NCBI GenBank assembly: GCA_045110515.1
Contig: JBGCGD010000004.1
Coordinates: 119,945 to 183,944, forward strand
Reading direction: 5' to 3'
Source: Granulosicoccus sp045110515
Lineage (GTDB): Bacteria > Pseudomonadota > Gammaproteobacteria > Granulosicoccales > Granulosicoccaceae
DNA: 64,000 nucleotides
Both the position numbers and the translations under genes were made by a program. The notes under the pieces are model-generated. The model worked only from the letters and a program-made list of their open reading frames with translations, ran no database searches and had not been told where the DNA came from. Positions 6,808 through 16,078 of the stretch are shown here, piece by piece (the stretch's first letter is position 1; every line of letters begins with the position of its first letter).

Positions 6808-9669
6808 CTACAGCGTTCGGGCAACTTCCGTTCTTTCGAATACTTCAATAACGTCACCCGGCTTCACATCGGTGTAATTCTTTACACCAATACCGCATTC
6901 CGTTCCCATGCGCACTTCTTTAACATCGTCTTTGAAGCGTCGGAGTGATTCGAGCTCACCTTCGTAGATAACAACGTTATCACGCAGTACACGTATAGGT
7001 TCGTCCTTACGCACCACCCCATCAACAACCATACAACCGGCGATAAGACCAAACTTCGGTGAGGTAAATACCTCGCCAACTTCAGCGTTACCAATAATGC
7101 GCTCGCGCACTTCAGGTGCCAGTAGACCACCCGCCAATTGCTTAGCCAAGTCAATGAGTTCGTAGATGACGCTGTAGTAGCGCAGATCAGTTTCCTGTTC
7201 TTGGATGAGTCGTCGCGCAGCACCATCGGCACGGACATTAAAGCCAACCAAGACAGCGTTTGAAGCAGCGGCCAAATTGGCATCTGATTCGTTAATACCA
7301 CCAACACCACCACCGACAATACGAATTTCTACTTCTTCAGTTGACAGCTTTTCTAAGGAGTCTCGAATGGCTTCAAAACTACCTTTAACGTCTGCTTTTA
7401 CAACAAAGTTAACAACCGGCATGCTGCCTTTGATTTGCGAGAACACATCGTCAAGTCTGGCTGGACGTCGCTCTGCCAATCGTGCATCACGTTGCTTACC
7501 GTAGCGAAGTTCAGCAAGCTCGCGCGCACTCTTTTCATCGGCGGCAACCAGCATTTCATCACCCGCATTCGGTGTTGATGAAAGACCCAGCACCTGAACC
7601 GGCGTTGAAGGACCTGCTTCAAGAACAGCTTGGCCATTTTCGTCAAACATTGCTCTGACGCGACCGGTTACCTGCCCACAAATGAAGCTATCGCCTCGCT
7701 TTAGAGTTCCTTCCTGAACAAGAATGGTGGCCACTGGCCCCTTACCTTTGTCAAGAGAAGCTTCGATAACAACACCGGCAGCATTACCTTCAGGTACAGC
7801 GGCCAACTCAAGTACTTCAGACTGAAGTATTAGAGCTTCAAGGAGCTGATCGACACCTTCACCCGTCAGAGCAGACAATGGCACGAACTGTACATCCCCG
7901 CCCCATTCTTCTGAGATGACTTCGTGCTGAGATAGCTCATTTCGGACACGCTCAGGATCGGCGTTTTCTTTATCCATCTTGTTGATCGCAATGATCAGCG
8001 GTACATCAGCAGAACGTGCGTGTTGGATACCCTCAATAGTCTGAGGCATAACGCCGTCATCTGCGGCAACAACCAGCACGACAATATCGGTAGCCTGAGC
8101 ACCACGAGCACGCATTGATGTAAATGCCGCGTGACCCGGGGTATCAAGGAACGTGATGACACCGTTTTCAGTTTCGGACTGATAAGCACCGATGTGCTGC
8201 GTGATACCGCCAGCCTCACCAGACGCTACTCGTGACGTTCGAATGTAATCGAGTAGAGAGGTTTTACCGTGATCAACGTGACCCATGATTGTTACTACAG
8301 GCGGACGAGGCAGTGCGTCGCCTTCACGCTCACCGGCAACCAATGCCGCCAGCGCTGCTTCGACATCGTCTGCGCTCATTGGGTTGGCTTTGTGCCCCAT
8401 TTCCTCGACTACCAGGATCGCAGTGTCCTGATCGAGAATTTGGTTAATCGTAGCCATGACACCCATCGACATCATCGCTTTGATAACTTCTGCGGCCTTA
8501 ACCGCCATTTTGTTCGCCAGTTCGGCAACGGTTATGGTCTCTGGGACATCAACATCACGGACGACAGGCGTTGTCGGCCTTTCGAAAGCATGCTTCGCTT
8601 CGAAATTCGCCGGTACCGCTCTCTTGGCTTTACCCTTACGTCGACCTGACTTGCCCTTGGCAACATGCAACTGGTTGCGACCATAACGGGTATCGCCGCC
8701 ACCGCCGCCAGCACCACCTTTACCGCGACCCTTGCCTTTGGGTTTATCGCCGCCACGTGAACCACCGCGATCATTACTACTGGCCGCTTGCTGAGCTTCC
8801 ATAGCCGCTCGGCGCTGCAGCTCTGCAGCGACACGTTCCTGCTCACGTCGCTCACGCTCGCGCTTTGCGTTTTCGTCAGATTCTTTGCGTCTTTCGGCAG
8901 CAACCTGTTTCTCAGCCATGCGCTCTGCAGCGGCACGAGCTTGTTGCTCCATTTCGAGACGGCGCTCAGCTTCTCGAGCAAGCCTCGCCTTCTCGGCCGG
9001 TGAAATATCTGCAGCCGGCGCAGCCGGTGCTTGTTCTGCCTGAGCAGCGGCTGCGGCAGCTTGTGCCTCCGCCTGGCGCATGGCCTCTGCGGCCGGGTCG
9101 AGCGCAGGCTCATCGCTGACAGCAGCATCATCGTTAGAGGTAGACGCTGCTGCACTAGCTGCGGCGACTTGGGCCGCTACCGCGGCAGCCGCATCATCGG
9201 ACGCTTGCTTTGCAGCTTGAGCAGCCACTTGATCTGCTACATCAGAGGTATCAGCGACATCGGCAACCGGGGCTTGTTCGGCAGGTGCGGTGTCAACAGG
9301 CGCTGCATCTTGCACTTCAGGTGCAGCCTCAACCGCTGCCGGTGCTTCCGGCTCCGCCTCAGGCTCATCGCCGGGGCGAACGTAAGTACGTTTTGTGCGC
9401 ACTTCAACATTAACCTTGCGTCGTCCTGATGCATCAGTTTTAAGCTCGCTTACCCGTTTACGCTTAAGCGTAATCTTTTTCGCAGGACCACCCGTGCCCG
9501 CCTGACCTCGCGACTCACGAAGGTGCGTTAGCAGTGTCAGCTTCTCCGAATCGGAGATCATGTCGCCTTCACCGGTCTTGGCAATGCCAGCATCGGAAAG
9601 CTGCTCGAGCAGCTTGTCGATAGGCGTACCTACTACCTGTGCGAGCTGTTTTACTGTTACTTCAGCCAT
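6808..9669 (-). CDS. infB: Translation initiation factor IF-2
   Basis: The GTPase that places fMet-tRNA on the 30S subunit and promotes subunit joining. ATG at 9669 (MAEVTVKQLA) is chosen over the upstream ATG at 9696 because it begins the conserved IF2 N-terminal domain and has AGAGAA just upstream; this gives 953 residues. After the N-terminal domain comes a long low-complexity Ala/Glu/Gln/Pro-rich linker (about 95-330) and a Gly/Lys-rich patch, then the G-domain with GHVDHGKT, DTPGHAAF and NKMD, then domains II-IV ending in a fMet-tRNA-binding C2-like barrel. The linker contains many Ala-Gln repeats, normal for gammaproteobacterial IF-2. Lies 69 bp after nusA. Confidence 0.97.
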   Translation of the reverse strand: MAEVTVKQLAQVVGTPIDKLLEQLSDAGIAKTGEGDMISDSEKLTLLTHLRESRGQAGTGGPAKKITLKRKRVSELKTDASGRRKVNVEVRTKRTYVRPGDEPEAEPEAPAAVEAAPEVQDAAPVDTAPAEQAPVADVADTSDVADQVAAQAAKQASDDAAAAVAAQVAAASAAASTSNDDAAVSDEPALDPAAEAMRQAEAQAAAAAAQAEQAPAAPAADISPAEKARLAREAERRLEMEQQARAAAERMAEKQVAAERRKESDENAKRERERREQERVAAELQRRAAMEAQQAASSNDRGGSRGGDKPKGKGRGKGGAGGGGGDTRYGRNQLHVAKGKSGRRKGKAKRAVPANFEAKHAFERPTTPVVRDVDVPETITVAELANKMAVKAAEVIKAMMSMGVMATINQILDQDTAILVVEEMGHKANPMSADDVEAALAALVAGEREGDALPRPPVVTIMGHVDHGKTSLLDYIRTSRVASGEAGGITQHIGAYQSETENGVITFLDTPGHAAFTSMRARGAQATDIVVLVVAADDGVMPQTIEGIQHARSADVPLIIAINKMDKENADPERVRNELSQHEVISEEWGGDVQFVPLSALTGEGVDQLLEALILQSEVLELAAVPEGNAAGVVIEASLDKGKGPVATILVQEGTLKRGDSFICGQVTGRVRAMFDENGQAVLEAGPSTPVQVLGLSSTPNAGDEMLVAADEKSARELAELRYGKQRDARLAERRPARLDDVFSQIKGSMPVVNFVVKADVKGSFEAIRDSLEKLSTEEVEIRIVGGGVGGINESDANLAAASNAVLVGFNVRADGAARRLIQEQETDLRYYSVIYELIDLAKQLAGGLLAPEVRERIIGNAEVGEVFTSPKFGLIAGCMVVDGVVRKDEPIRVLRDNVVIYEGELESLRRFKDDVKEVRMGTECGIGVKNYTDVKPGDVIEVFERTEVARTL

Positions 9670-9738
9670 AGCTTCTCTTGTCTTTTCCCCGTACAACCGG
9701 TTGCCCGGCAGGTACTGCGTTCAATCAAACATGCCGAC

Positions 9739-11259
9739 TTACTTTGCTGCTGCAGTGGCCTCTTCGGCTTCTTCCTCAGCAAACCAACTTTCTCTTGCCT
9801 TCATGATGAGCGTTGCAGCTAATTCTTCGTTCATACCTTGCACCACCATCAGATCATCAACTGACTGGTCTGCAAGATCGTCAACAGTCACGATTTCGTG
9901 GCCTGCCATTTCCAGTGCTAACTCTTCGTTCATGCCTTCCATAGCAATTAATTCTGCCGTTGGCGTATTGCCACCCAGCTTTTCTTCGGTCGCAATGGCC
10001 TTCGTCAACAGAGCATCTTGTGCACGACTGCGGAGTTCATCAACGATCTCTTCTTCAAATTCATCAATATCCAACAGCTCATCACGCGGCACGTAAGCCA
10101 CCTCTTCCACTGTGGTGAAACCTTCCTGCACCAGGATCAAAGCAACTTCTTCGTCAACATCTAGCTGTTCTACGAAAGCTTGCAGCGTGACCTTGGATTC
10201 TTCTTCACTCTTTTCTTCTGCTGCTGACTCGTCCATGACATTGAGAGTCCACCCAGTAAGTTCAGAGGCTAGCCGCACATTTTGACCGCCACGTCCGATG
10301 GCCAACGACAGCTTTTCATTTTCTACTGCGATATCCATGCTGCGCTTGTCTTCGTCGACAACGATGCCTTTAACTTCTGCAGGCGCCATCGCGTTGATGA
10401 CAAACTGGGCCGGGTTATCGTTGTGCAAGATGATATCGATTCGCTCGCCCGCCAATTCATTAGAAACCGTTTGAACTCGCGAACCACGCATACCAACACA
10501 CGCACCCACCGGATCCAAGCGAGGATCGAGTGATGACACAGCGATCTTTGCTCGAGCGCTAGGATCACGAGCGGCACCGTTGATGACAATGACGCCCTGC
10601 CCGACTTCAGGCACTTCCAGCTTGAACAACTCGATGAGAAATTCCGGAGCTGTACGCGTAACAAATAGCTGTGGGCCACGTGGCTCACTGCGCACTTCAC
10701 GCAAATACCCACGTAGGCGATCGCCCGGTCTTACTGCTTCGCGAGGAATCATGTCTTCGCGGGATATATAGGCTTCTGCGTTGGATCCCAAGTCCAGGTA
10801 AACACCGCCGCGCTCTAGGCGCTTAACAATACCCATGACCAACTCACCGACGCGTTCGCGATAAGCATCAACGACTCTTTCGCGTTCAGCCTCACGTACT
10901 TTTTGTACGATGACCTGTTTCGCTGTTTGAGCAGCAATTCGGCCGAAATCTACCGATTCGATTTCTTCTTCTACGAAGCCACCGAGCTCCAGGCTTGGGT
11001 CGTCATATTGCGCAGCCGAAATGGTGATTTGTCGCAGCGGGAATTCCATCTCAGCGTCGTCAGCTACGACTTCCCAACAACGGTAGGTGTTGTAGTCGCC
11101 GGTTGCCCGGTCGATTTTGACGCGAACCTCGATGTCACCACCGTGCCGCTTTCGGGTAGCAGACGCGAGCGCCGCCTCCAAAGCTTCAAAGATGATGCCT
11201 TCATCAACGCCTTTTTCGTTGGACACAGCGTCCACGACTAGCAGTATATCTTTACTCAT
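9739..11259 (-). CDS. nusA: Transcription termination/antitermination factor NusA
   Basis: Binds RNA polymerase at the exit channel and modulates pausing, intrinsic termination and antitermination. The 506 residues match the proteobacterial form: N-terminal polymerase-binding domain (1-130), S1 domain (about 135-200), two KH domains with RGSRVQTVSNEL and IGRGGQNVRLASELTG, and two acidic C-terminal repeats (about 365-420 and 440-495) containing the paired EGMNEELALEMAG / QGMNEELAATLI blocks. It follows rimP by 75 bp. A hairpin-plus-T-run stands before rimP, at the head of this operon, which is notable because NusA itself acts on such signals. Confidence 0.98.
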   Translation of the reverse strand: MSKDILLVVDAVSNEKGVDEGIIFEALEAALASATRKRHGGDIEVRVKIDRATGDYNTYRCWEVVADDAEMEFPLRQITISAAQYDDPSLELGGFVEEEIESVDFGRIAAQTAKQVIVQKVREAERERVVDAYRERVGELVMGIVKRLERGGVYLDLGSNAEAYISREDMIPREAVRPGDRLRGYLREVRSEPRGPQLFVTRTAPEFLIELFKLEVPEVGQGVIVINGAARDPSARAKIAVSSLDPRLDPVGACVGMRGSRVQTVSNELAGERIDIILHNDNPAQFVINAMAPAEVKGIVVDEDKRSMDIAVENEKLSLAIGRGGQNVRLASELTGWTLNVMDESAAEEKSEEESKVTLQAFVEQLDVDEEVALILVQEGFTTVEEVAYVPRDELLDIDEFEEEIVDELRSRAQDALLTKAIATEEKLGGNTPTAELIAMEGMNEELALEMAGHEIVTVDDLADQSVDDLMVVQGMNEELAATLIMKARESWFAEEEAEEATAAAK

Positions 11260-11334
11260 TGCCCGTGAGCCTCAATTCGCAAGTACATAGATGCACTCCC
11301 ACTTGATAAACAATTAATTCGTTTTGCTAACACG

Positions 11335-11793
11335 CTAAGGAAGACGTCCTTTCACGTGAGCTTGTTCAACATCAACAACAGGTAAATCGTAGTCGATCCC
11401 GTCCACTTCAACCGTCGCAATGCCATCTTTCACAGCGATTAGCTCGCCTTTAAAGTTTCTGCGACCGTTGACACCATCGGCCATTCGTACCCGAACCTCT
11501 TCACCAATCTGCTCGGCAAAGTGCGCCTCTGTAAACAGAGGGCGGTCGACGCCGGGAGAAGAAACCTCCAGTAAGTAGGCACTTTTAATCGTGTCTTCAA
11601 CATCCAGAACCGCATTAAGCTGGCGACTGACAGCCGCACAATCTTCCATGACAATGCCTTCCGGCTTATCGATGTAGACCCGTAAAGTGGTTCCGTTTTC
11701 TGCCTGGCCGAATTCTGCGCCCACAAGCTCGTAGCCGAGCCCGGTAACTACCGGTTCGATCACTTGTACGACTGGAGCACTGGCTCGTTGCAT
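11335..11793 (-). CDS. rimP: Ribosome maturation factor RimP
   Basis: A 30S assembly factor acting before S19 joins. The 152 residues match the family. The N-terminal alpha/beta domain has the LGYELVGAEF and LRVYIDKPEG patterns and a conserved DCAAVSRQLNAVLDVED block; the LEVSSPGVDRPL motif precedes the C-terminal Sm-like barrel. ATG at 11793 follows a T-rich stretch with AAGG about 9 nt upstream. It heads the rimP-nusA-infB operon; a perfect terminator-like hairpin lies 55 bp upstream of the start with no obvious promoter between them, so the gene may be expressed by read-through of that structure. Confidence 0.95.
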   Translation of the reverse strand: MQRASAPVVQVIEPVVTGLGYELVGAEFGQAENGTTLRVYIDKPEGIVMEDCAAVSRQLNAVLDVEDTIKSAYLLEVSSPGVDRPLFTEAHFAEQIGEEVRVRMADGVNGRRNFKGELIAVKDGIATVEVDGIDYDLPVVDVEQAHVKGRLP

Positions 11794-11848
11794 AAACTAA
11801 AACCTTAAAAAAGAACGACTAAAACTAAAAAAACCGATTAACCAAAGA

Positions 11849-11872
11849 AAAAGGCTCCGTACGGAGCCTTTT
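11849..11872 (-). terminator. Terminator or attenuator hairpin upstream of rimP
   Basis: A perfect 24-bp palindrome (AAAAGGCTCC-GTAC-GGAGCCTTTT) forms a 10-bp stem with a 4-nt loop; on the minus strand it runs into TTTTTCTTT, on the plus strand only into TTTTAAAAA. There is no intact gene directly upstream on the minus strand, so it ends either a leader/small RNA or the decayed biotinyl ORF transcript. It is a candidate attenuator for rimP-nusA-infB. Confidence 0.75.
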
Positions 11873-12106
11873 AAAAATTCTTATGACTGACTCTGTGAGC
11901 AGATACGGATTGCTCACCTCAGCACCGCTACTATCCGCAAGAAAAACACTTGCAAAGGGAGTTCGCTGCTAACTAATTTGCTAAGTATAACAGTCTGGCG
12001 AACGAGCCGCCAGTGTTGTAACCACTACTCTGCATACTCGTCTGATCGATGCTGCAATAGCAATGCCGATGTGAATAACAGTCAAGTATTTGTCGCGAAA
12101 ATAACT
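11873..12106 (-). promoter_or_regulatory. Candidate leader RNA region of the rimP-nusA-infB operon
   Basis: Gene-free. On the minus strand a TATACT hexamer (about 11984-11989) could be a -10 element; its upstream region contains a CTGGCG/CGCCAG inverted repeat (about 11994-12012) in place of a good -35. Downstream of it a 7-bp hairpin (GTGAGCA / TGCTCAC, about 11895-11917) precedes the terminator-like palindrome at 11849. Together this would make a leader of about 130 nt ending in the hairpin. The promoter is weak by inspection; the hairpins are certain as sequence. Confidence 0.4.
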
Positions 12107-12307
12107 TTATGCATTAGGATCTGGAGCCAATCTCAGCAATTCGTCTCCCTGCGCCACTTGATCCCCTGCACCGACAGCCAGAATTTCGACCACACGCTCT
12201 CTAGGGGCGCATAAGTCTTGCTCCATTTTCATGGCCTCTATGCTGACAACGGCCTGACCGACAGACACGGCATCGTCAGGCTGCGGCTGATGAGACTTCA
12301 TCTTCAT
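12107..12307 (-). pseudogene. Biotinyl (biotin carboxyl carrier) domain remnant
   Basis: A 66-codon frame with the biotinylation motif EAMKMEQ (Lys at about residue 27) and a normal second half of a biotinyl domain ending GDELLRLAP. The first half is abnormal: the strands that usually carry an APMPG-type turn before the GQ/GD loop are missing, leaving only MKMKSHQPQPDDAV. In another frame just upstream the minus strand reads KADVERKAALESLRQVNEDE, which ends 16 codons into this frame, as expected if a longer carboxylase-type protein was cut by deletion and frameshift. No ribosome-binding site precedes the ATG. It could instead be a divergent stand-alone carrier, but no carboxylase partner is nearby. 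Confidence 0.6.
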
Positions 12308-12610
12308 TGACCTGACGCAAAGATTCTAGCGCAGCCTTGCGCTCTACGTCAGCTTTGCGTATCGCGGTGTATTAAATTTTTTACCATGTTGCAAAGTCTT
12401 GAACAGCGACAGGATGTCCGATCCAAATTGTCGTTTCTTTGGACGTCCATCTGGACCTGGCCTGCTCAATACAGGTGGACTAAGAACGACTTGCTGAGTC
12501 GGCCCACTGTGAGACAGATCAGTTCATCGTTTGCTATGAGTTAAACCAAAAATACAACTGTGCCACCTATTTGAAAAACCATGCAGCTAGCCTACCTGGC
12601 AAACGCAAGC
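12308..12610. other. Gene-free stretch with short decayed-looking frames
   Basis: No supportable gene. On the minus strand one open frame of about 58 codons (12344-12518, no ATG) contains a basic Pro/Gly/Arg-rich segment and LFKTLQHGKK; I do not recognise it. With the biotinyl remnant next door it is most simply read as eroded coding DNA. Confidence 0.35.
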
Positions 12611-13576
12611 CTACTGCCGGCTTTTCGGGATAATTTCGTAGCCTTCCTCCTCCGGTTCATCGTCTGTCATTTCAGCGGGGAACCCGTCTGCAATGACCTG
12701 AACGTTAGCAGCCTCCTCTAAACGTCTAATTATGTTGGGCGACCATTCGCGCATACCATACCGCGCTGCACCGTCTTTCATAATGTTTATCATCAACGGA
12801 TTAATTTCTAAGGGTACGCCTGCCCTGTCAGCAACTGATTGGAACAAACCGATATCTTTAAGCACTAAATCCATCGTGAAGTTAATATCTCGTGATCCAT
12901 TGAGAATGACCTGACTTTCAGTCTCATGAACAAAGGAATTACCCGACGATACTTTAATGGCTTCATAGGCCGTGGCCATGTCCATCCCTGCGGCTTTGCA
13001 CGTCACCAAGGCTTCACAAATACTTAACAGATTTGCAGTGGCTAAATAGTTCGTTACTACTTTCAAAACGGACGCACTACCCAATTCGCCGGTGTGTAAA
13101 ATTCGCCTGCCCATCGCTTTTAACACCGGCAACAATTGTTCAAACACCGGGCGATCGCACCCTGCGAAAATGGCTATGTTGCCTGTTGCCGCACGGTGAC
13201 AGCCCCCTGAAACCGGGCAATCTACCGCGAAGCCGCCGGCCTCTACAATCTTTGCCCCCAGACGCGTGACTTCCGCCTCGTCAGTTGTACTCATTTCGGC
13301 CCAGATGGTCCCCGGTGTGAGCCCCTCTAGTAAGCCTCCTGGACCTTCGACCACACTTGCACTGGCAGCAGGAGATGGCAAACAGGTGATGACGATGTCG
13401 CACTCGGCCCCCATCTTTGCCGCACTTCCCCCAAACTTGGCACCTTTGTCTAAAAGCTCCTGCGCAGCACTTTCATCTAGATCTCGGACGGTGACATCAA
13501 AACCATTCCGAACCAAACTACCGGCAAGTTTTCCGCCGACATTGCCTAAACCGATAAAACCGATATGCATTTTCAC
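12611..13576 (-). CDS. NAD(P)-dependent oxidoreductase, 3-hydroxyisobutyrate/beta-hydroxyacid dehydrogenase family
   Basis: Two-domain beta-hydroxyacid dehydrogenase of 321 residues. The N-terminal Rossmann fold opens with GFIGLGNVGGKLAGSL; the substrate loop is DCPVSGGCHRAATG; the catalytic Lys region is VLKVVTNYLATANLL. The C-terminus ends in an acidic tail. The frame extends to ATG 13600, but GTG at 13576 has AGGA six nt upstream and puts the Rossmann motif near residue 5, as usual; ATG at 13570 is the alternative. Substrate (3-hydroxyisobutyrate, tartronate semialdehyde or other) cannot be read from sequence. It has no operon partners and stands divergent from the PhoX-type gene. Confidence 0.87.
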   Translation of the reverse strand: MKMHIGFIGLGNVGGKLAGSLVRNGFDVTVRDLDESAAQELLDKGAKFGGSAAKMGAECDIVITCLPSPAASASVVEGPGGLLEGLTPGTIWAEMSTTDEAEVTRLGAKIVEAGGFAVDCPVSGGCHRAATGNIAIFAGCDRPVFEQLLPVLKAMGRRILHTGELGSASVLKVVTNYLATANLLSICEALVTCKAAGMDMATAYEAIKVSSGNSFVHETESQVILNGSRDINFTMDLVLKDIGLFQSVADRAGVPLEINPLMINIMKDGAARYGMREWSPNIIRRLEEAANVQVIADGFPAEMTDDEPEEEGYEIIPKSRQ

Positions 13577-13861
13577 GTGGTGTCCTGAATTTTCCTTCAT
13601 TATGTTGCTAACGCGCTTAGCGATACAAGCTCAAATGCGACGCAAAATTACAGCTCTAGACATTTGAAAATTTGCGTGCCGATCTGCAGCGCTGCTCACT
13701 CGCGCAAAGGGTGCCGTTGATAGGTTTACAGACCTAGCATTTTCCTCAACACGGTTCGACACCACAATTACCTGTGGCTTAACTCGGTTAAAAAATATTA
13801 GTGATAGAGTGCCATTTCGTAACAGCGCCTCTTTTCGTTAACGAAGTTTGGAGACAGCTCC

Positions 13862-15754
13862 ATGACAACAAACCCAGATGATCTGTCGTTTGACGATTTC
13901 GATGAATACATCAACCCTCGACCCGCTGAAACAGATTTCGACAGAATTGTAGATAGCGCACTGTCCAGGCGTGATTTATTAAAAAGCGTGATGGCTTTCG
14001 GCAGCGTTGCCACATTTGGAAATGGTTTCATCAATAAACCTGCCAGCGCTGCTCAAGACAGGTTCGCATTCGCAGCCATTCCAAGCAGTACCGCTGACAA
14101 CGTGACCGTACCACCTGGATATAAAGCCCACGTGGTGGTTCGCTGGGGTGATCCGCTGTGGTCCAATGCACCGGAATTTGATCACGAGACACGTGGTAGT
14201 GCAGCAAGCCAGGCACTCTCGTTTGGCGATAACAACGATGGAATGGAAGTCTACCCACATGGTGACAAGTTCATACTTATCGTCAACAACGAATACACGA
14301 ATAGAAGTGTCATCTGGGGTAATCGTCCCGATGGTAAAGCTGAAAACAAGGACGACATATTAAAAGGCATGAATGCACATGGCTTAACGTCCGTTGAAAT
14401 CGCACAGGAGAACGGCGCATGGGCTGTCGTAAAAGACAGCCCGTTTAACCGTCGATTTACACCCGATGTTGAAATGGATATCACCGGACCTGCGAAAGGT
14501 CATGAGCTCATGAAAACTAATGCAGACCGTTCAGGGACAGTGGCGCAAGGTACGTTCAACAACTGCGGCAATGGTTCTACACCCTGGGGAACCTACCTTG
14601 CATGTGAAGAGAATTTCAATGGCTACTTTGCCACCGAAGATGAGAAATACCCGGTATCTAATTCGATGAAGCGCTATGGCATTTCTCCTAAAGGCCGCGG
14701 ATACGGTTGGGAGAAAATCGATGAGCGTTTCGATTTGGCTAAGGAATCTAATGAATACAATCGCCATGGCTATGTTACCGAGGTTGATGCTACTGACCCA
14801 AGCAGCCGACCCAAGAAACGCACCGCATTAGGCCGCTTTAAACATGAAAATGCTGAAGTTGTTGTCAACAATGACGGACGCATTGTCGTGTACATGGGAG
14901 ATGATGAACGCGGTGAATTTCTCTATCGCTATGTGTCAGACGGTGTCTATGCTCCCGGTGGCGAGACCGATTCATTACTGGAAGAAGGGAAACTCTACGC
15001 CGCCAAATTCAATGATGACAGCACAGGCGAATGGCGGGAACTCTCACCCGAAGCCACTGGCATGGCAAACATGGCGGAAGTTTGTATACACACTCGCATG
15101 GCAGCATCGACTGTTGGCGCTACCACCATGGACCGACCGGAATGGGTAAGCGCAAACCCCATGGCAGCAGAAGTTTATTGTTGTCTAACCAACAACAGAA
15201 ATCGTGGTGTGAAAAACAACGCCGGTGGTGATGAGACGCCGGTTGGTGGCCCTAACCCTCGAGAGGCGAACAAGTACGGTCAGATCGTTCGCTGGCGACC
15301 AGACGACGCGGATCATACCAGCCATACTTTCAGTTGGGACTTATACGTACTAGCGGGTAACCCCGCAGTGCATTCTGACGACAGAGCTGGGTCTGCCAAT
15401 GTTAACGAAGACAATATGTTTAATTCTCCGGACGGCTTAAAGTTTGATTCCAACGGCATGTTGTGGATTCAAACCGATGGCAATTATTCCAACAAAAAGG
15501 ATTTCGCCGGACAAGGTAACAATCAGATGTTGTTGGGAGATCCTGTAACCGGAGAAATCCGCCGGTTTTTAACGGGGCCTAAACAAGCTGAAATTACCGG
15601 ACTCACGTGGAGCCCGGATAGACGAACCATGTTCGTTGGTGTGCAGCACCCTGGAGAAAGAGGCGAAGGACATTGGCCTGATGGTGGCGAGTCCTCTGCC
15701 CCTCGATCGGCAATTATTGCCGTGACACGCGATGATGGTGGATTAATCGGCTAA
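13862..15754 (+). CDS. PhoX-family (DUF839) Tat-exported phosphatase
   Basis: A 630-residue DUF839/PhoX protein. These are usually calcium/iron-dependent alkaline phosphatases of the periplasm or outside. A twin-arginine signal is present but sits late: a 34-residue acidic n-region, then SRRDLLK, a hydrophobic stretch and an ASAA cleavage-like site near residue 64. Further in are FNNCGNGSTPWGTYLACEEN (a hallmark of the family, near 235-255), AEVCIHTRMAA, and a C-terminal DGLKFDSNGMLWIQTDG block. GGAGACAGCTCC precedes the ATG. I could not find a convincing Pho box upstream, so phosphate control is not shown. No linked transporter genes. Confidence 0.88.
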   Translation: MTTNPDDLSFDDFDEYINPRPAETDFDRIVDSALSRRDLLKSVMAFGSVATFGNGFINKPASAAQDRFAFAAIPSSTADNVTVPPGYKAHVVVRWGDPLWSNAPEFDHETRGSAASQALSFGDNNDGMEVYPHGDKFILIVNNEYTNRSVIWGNRPDGKAENKDDILKGMNAHGLTSVEIAQENGAWAVVKDSPFNRRFTPDVEMDITGPAKGHELMKTNADRSGTVAQGTFNNCGNGSTPWGTYLACEENFNGYFATEDEKYPVSNSMKRYGISPKGRGYGWEKIDERFDLAKESNEYNRHGYVTEVDATDPSSRPKKRTALGRFKHENAEVVVNNDGRIVVYMGDDERGEFLYRYVSDGVYAPGGETDSLLEEGKLYAAKFNDDSTGEWRELSPEATGMANMAEVCIHTRMAASTVGATTMDRPEWVSANPMAAEVYCCLTNNRNRGVKNNAGGDETPVGGPNPREANKYGQIVRWRPDDADHTSHTFSWDLYVLAGNPAVHSDDRAGSANVNEDNMFNSPDGLKFDSNGMLWIQTDGNYSNKKDFAGQGNNQMLLGDPVTGEIRRFLTGPKQAEITGLTWSPDRRTMFVGVQHPGERGEGHWPDGGESSAPRSAIIAVTRDDGGLIG

Positions 15755-16078
15755 CTAAGCTTCTGAGCAACTCCAGTGTGCCAGGTACCGCCGTTGAGCG
15801 ATACCAATCACTTTTGTTGCACTGCTAAGGTTGCTTCGGCGCGCGCGACATTCGATAACTTCCAACGAGCATCAGTTCACAAAACCACACAGCTACTTTG
15901 GCAACTACCCTGCCTGTGTCGTACTTCTCATGCCGTGGGTATAAATCTGCTATGCGCTCCCGCCGCAACATACTCATGAAGAGAGATGAAAATTTACGCC
16001 AAGTCCAAGCTTACATTTTTATCAAGTATACGTCGTGCGCACATTTAAAAAGCGTCGAACATGAGATGACCTTAAACT
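15755..16078. other. Intergenic stretch, no gene seen
   Basis: 324 bp between the PhoX-type gene and the diguanylate cyclase gene. Short open frames exist but have no ribosome-binding sites or recognisable sequence. I see no clear terminator after the PhoX-type gene and no strong sigma-70 promoter before the cyclase gene. Confidence 0.5.

Noticed and set aside
6808..9669. Many long opposite-strand and shifted frames within infB, pnp and nuo genes
   Set aside because: They are by-products of GC-rich or repetitive codons in real genes and have no ribosome-binding sites or recognisable proteins.
12344..12518. Minus-strand 58-codon frame rich in Pro/Arg/Lys
   Set aside because: No start codon with a ribosome-binding site and no family recognised; treated as eroded DNA.
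13740..13861. Pho box upstream of the PhoX-type gene
   Set aside because: No pair of CTGTCAT-like half-sites with proper spacing could be found by eye.
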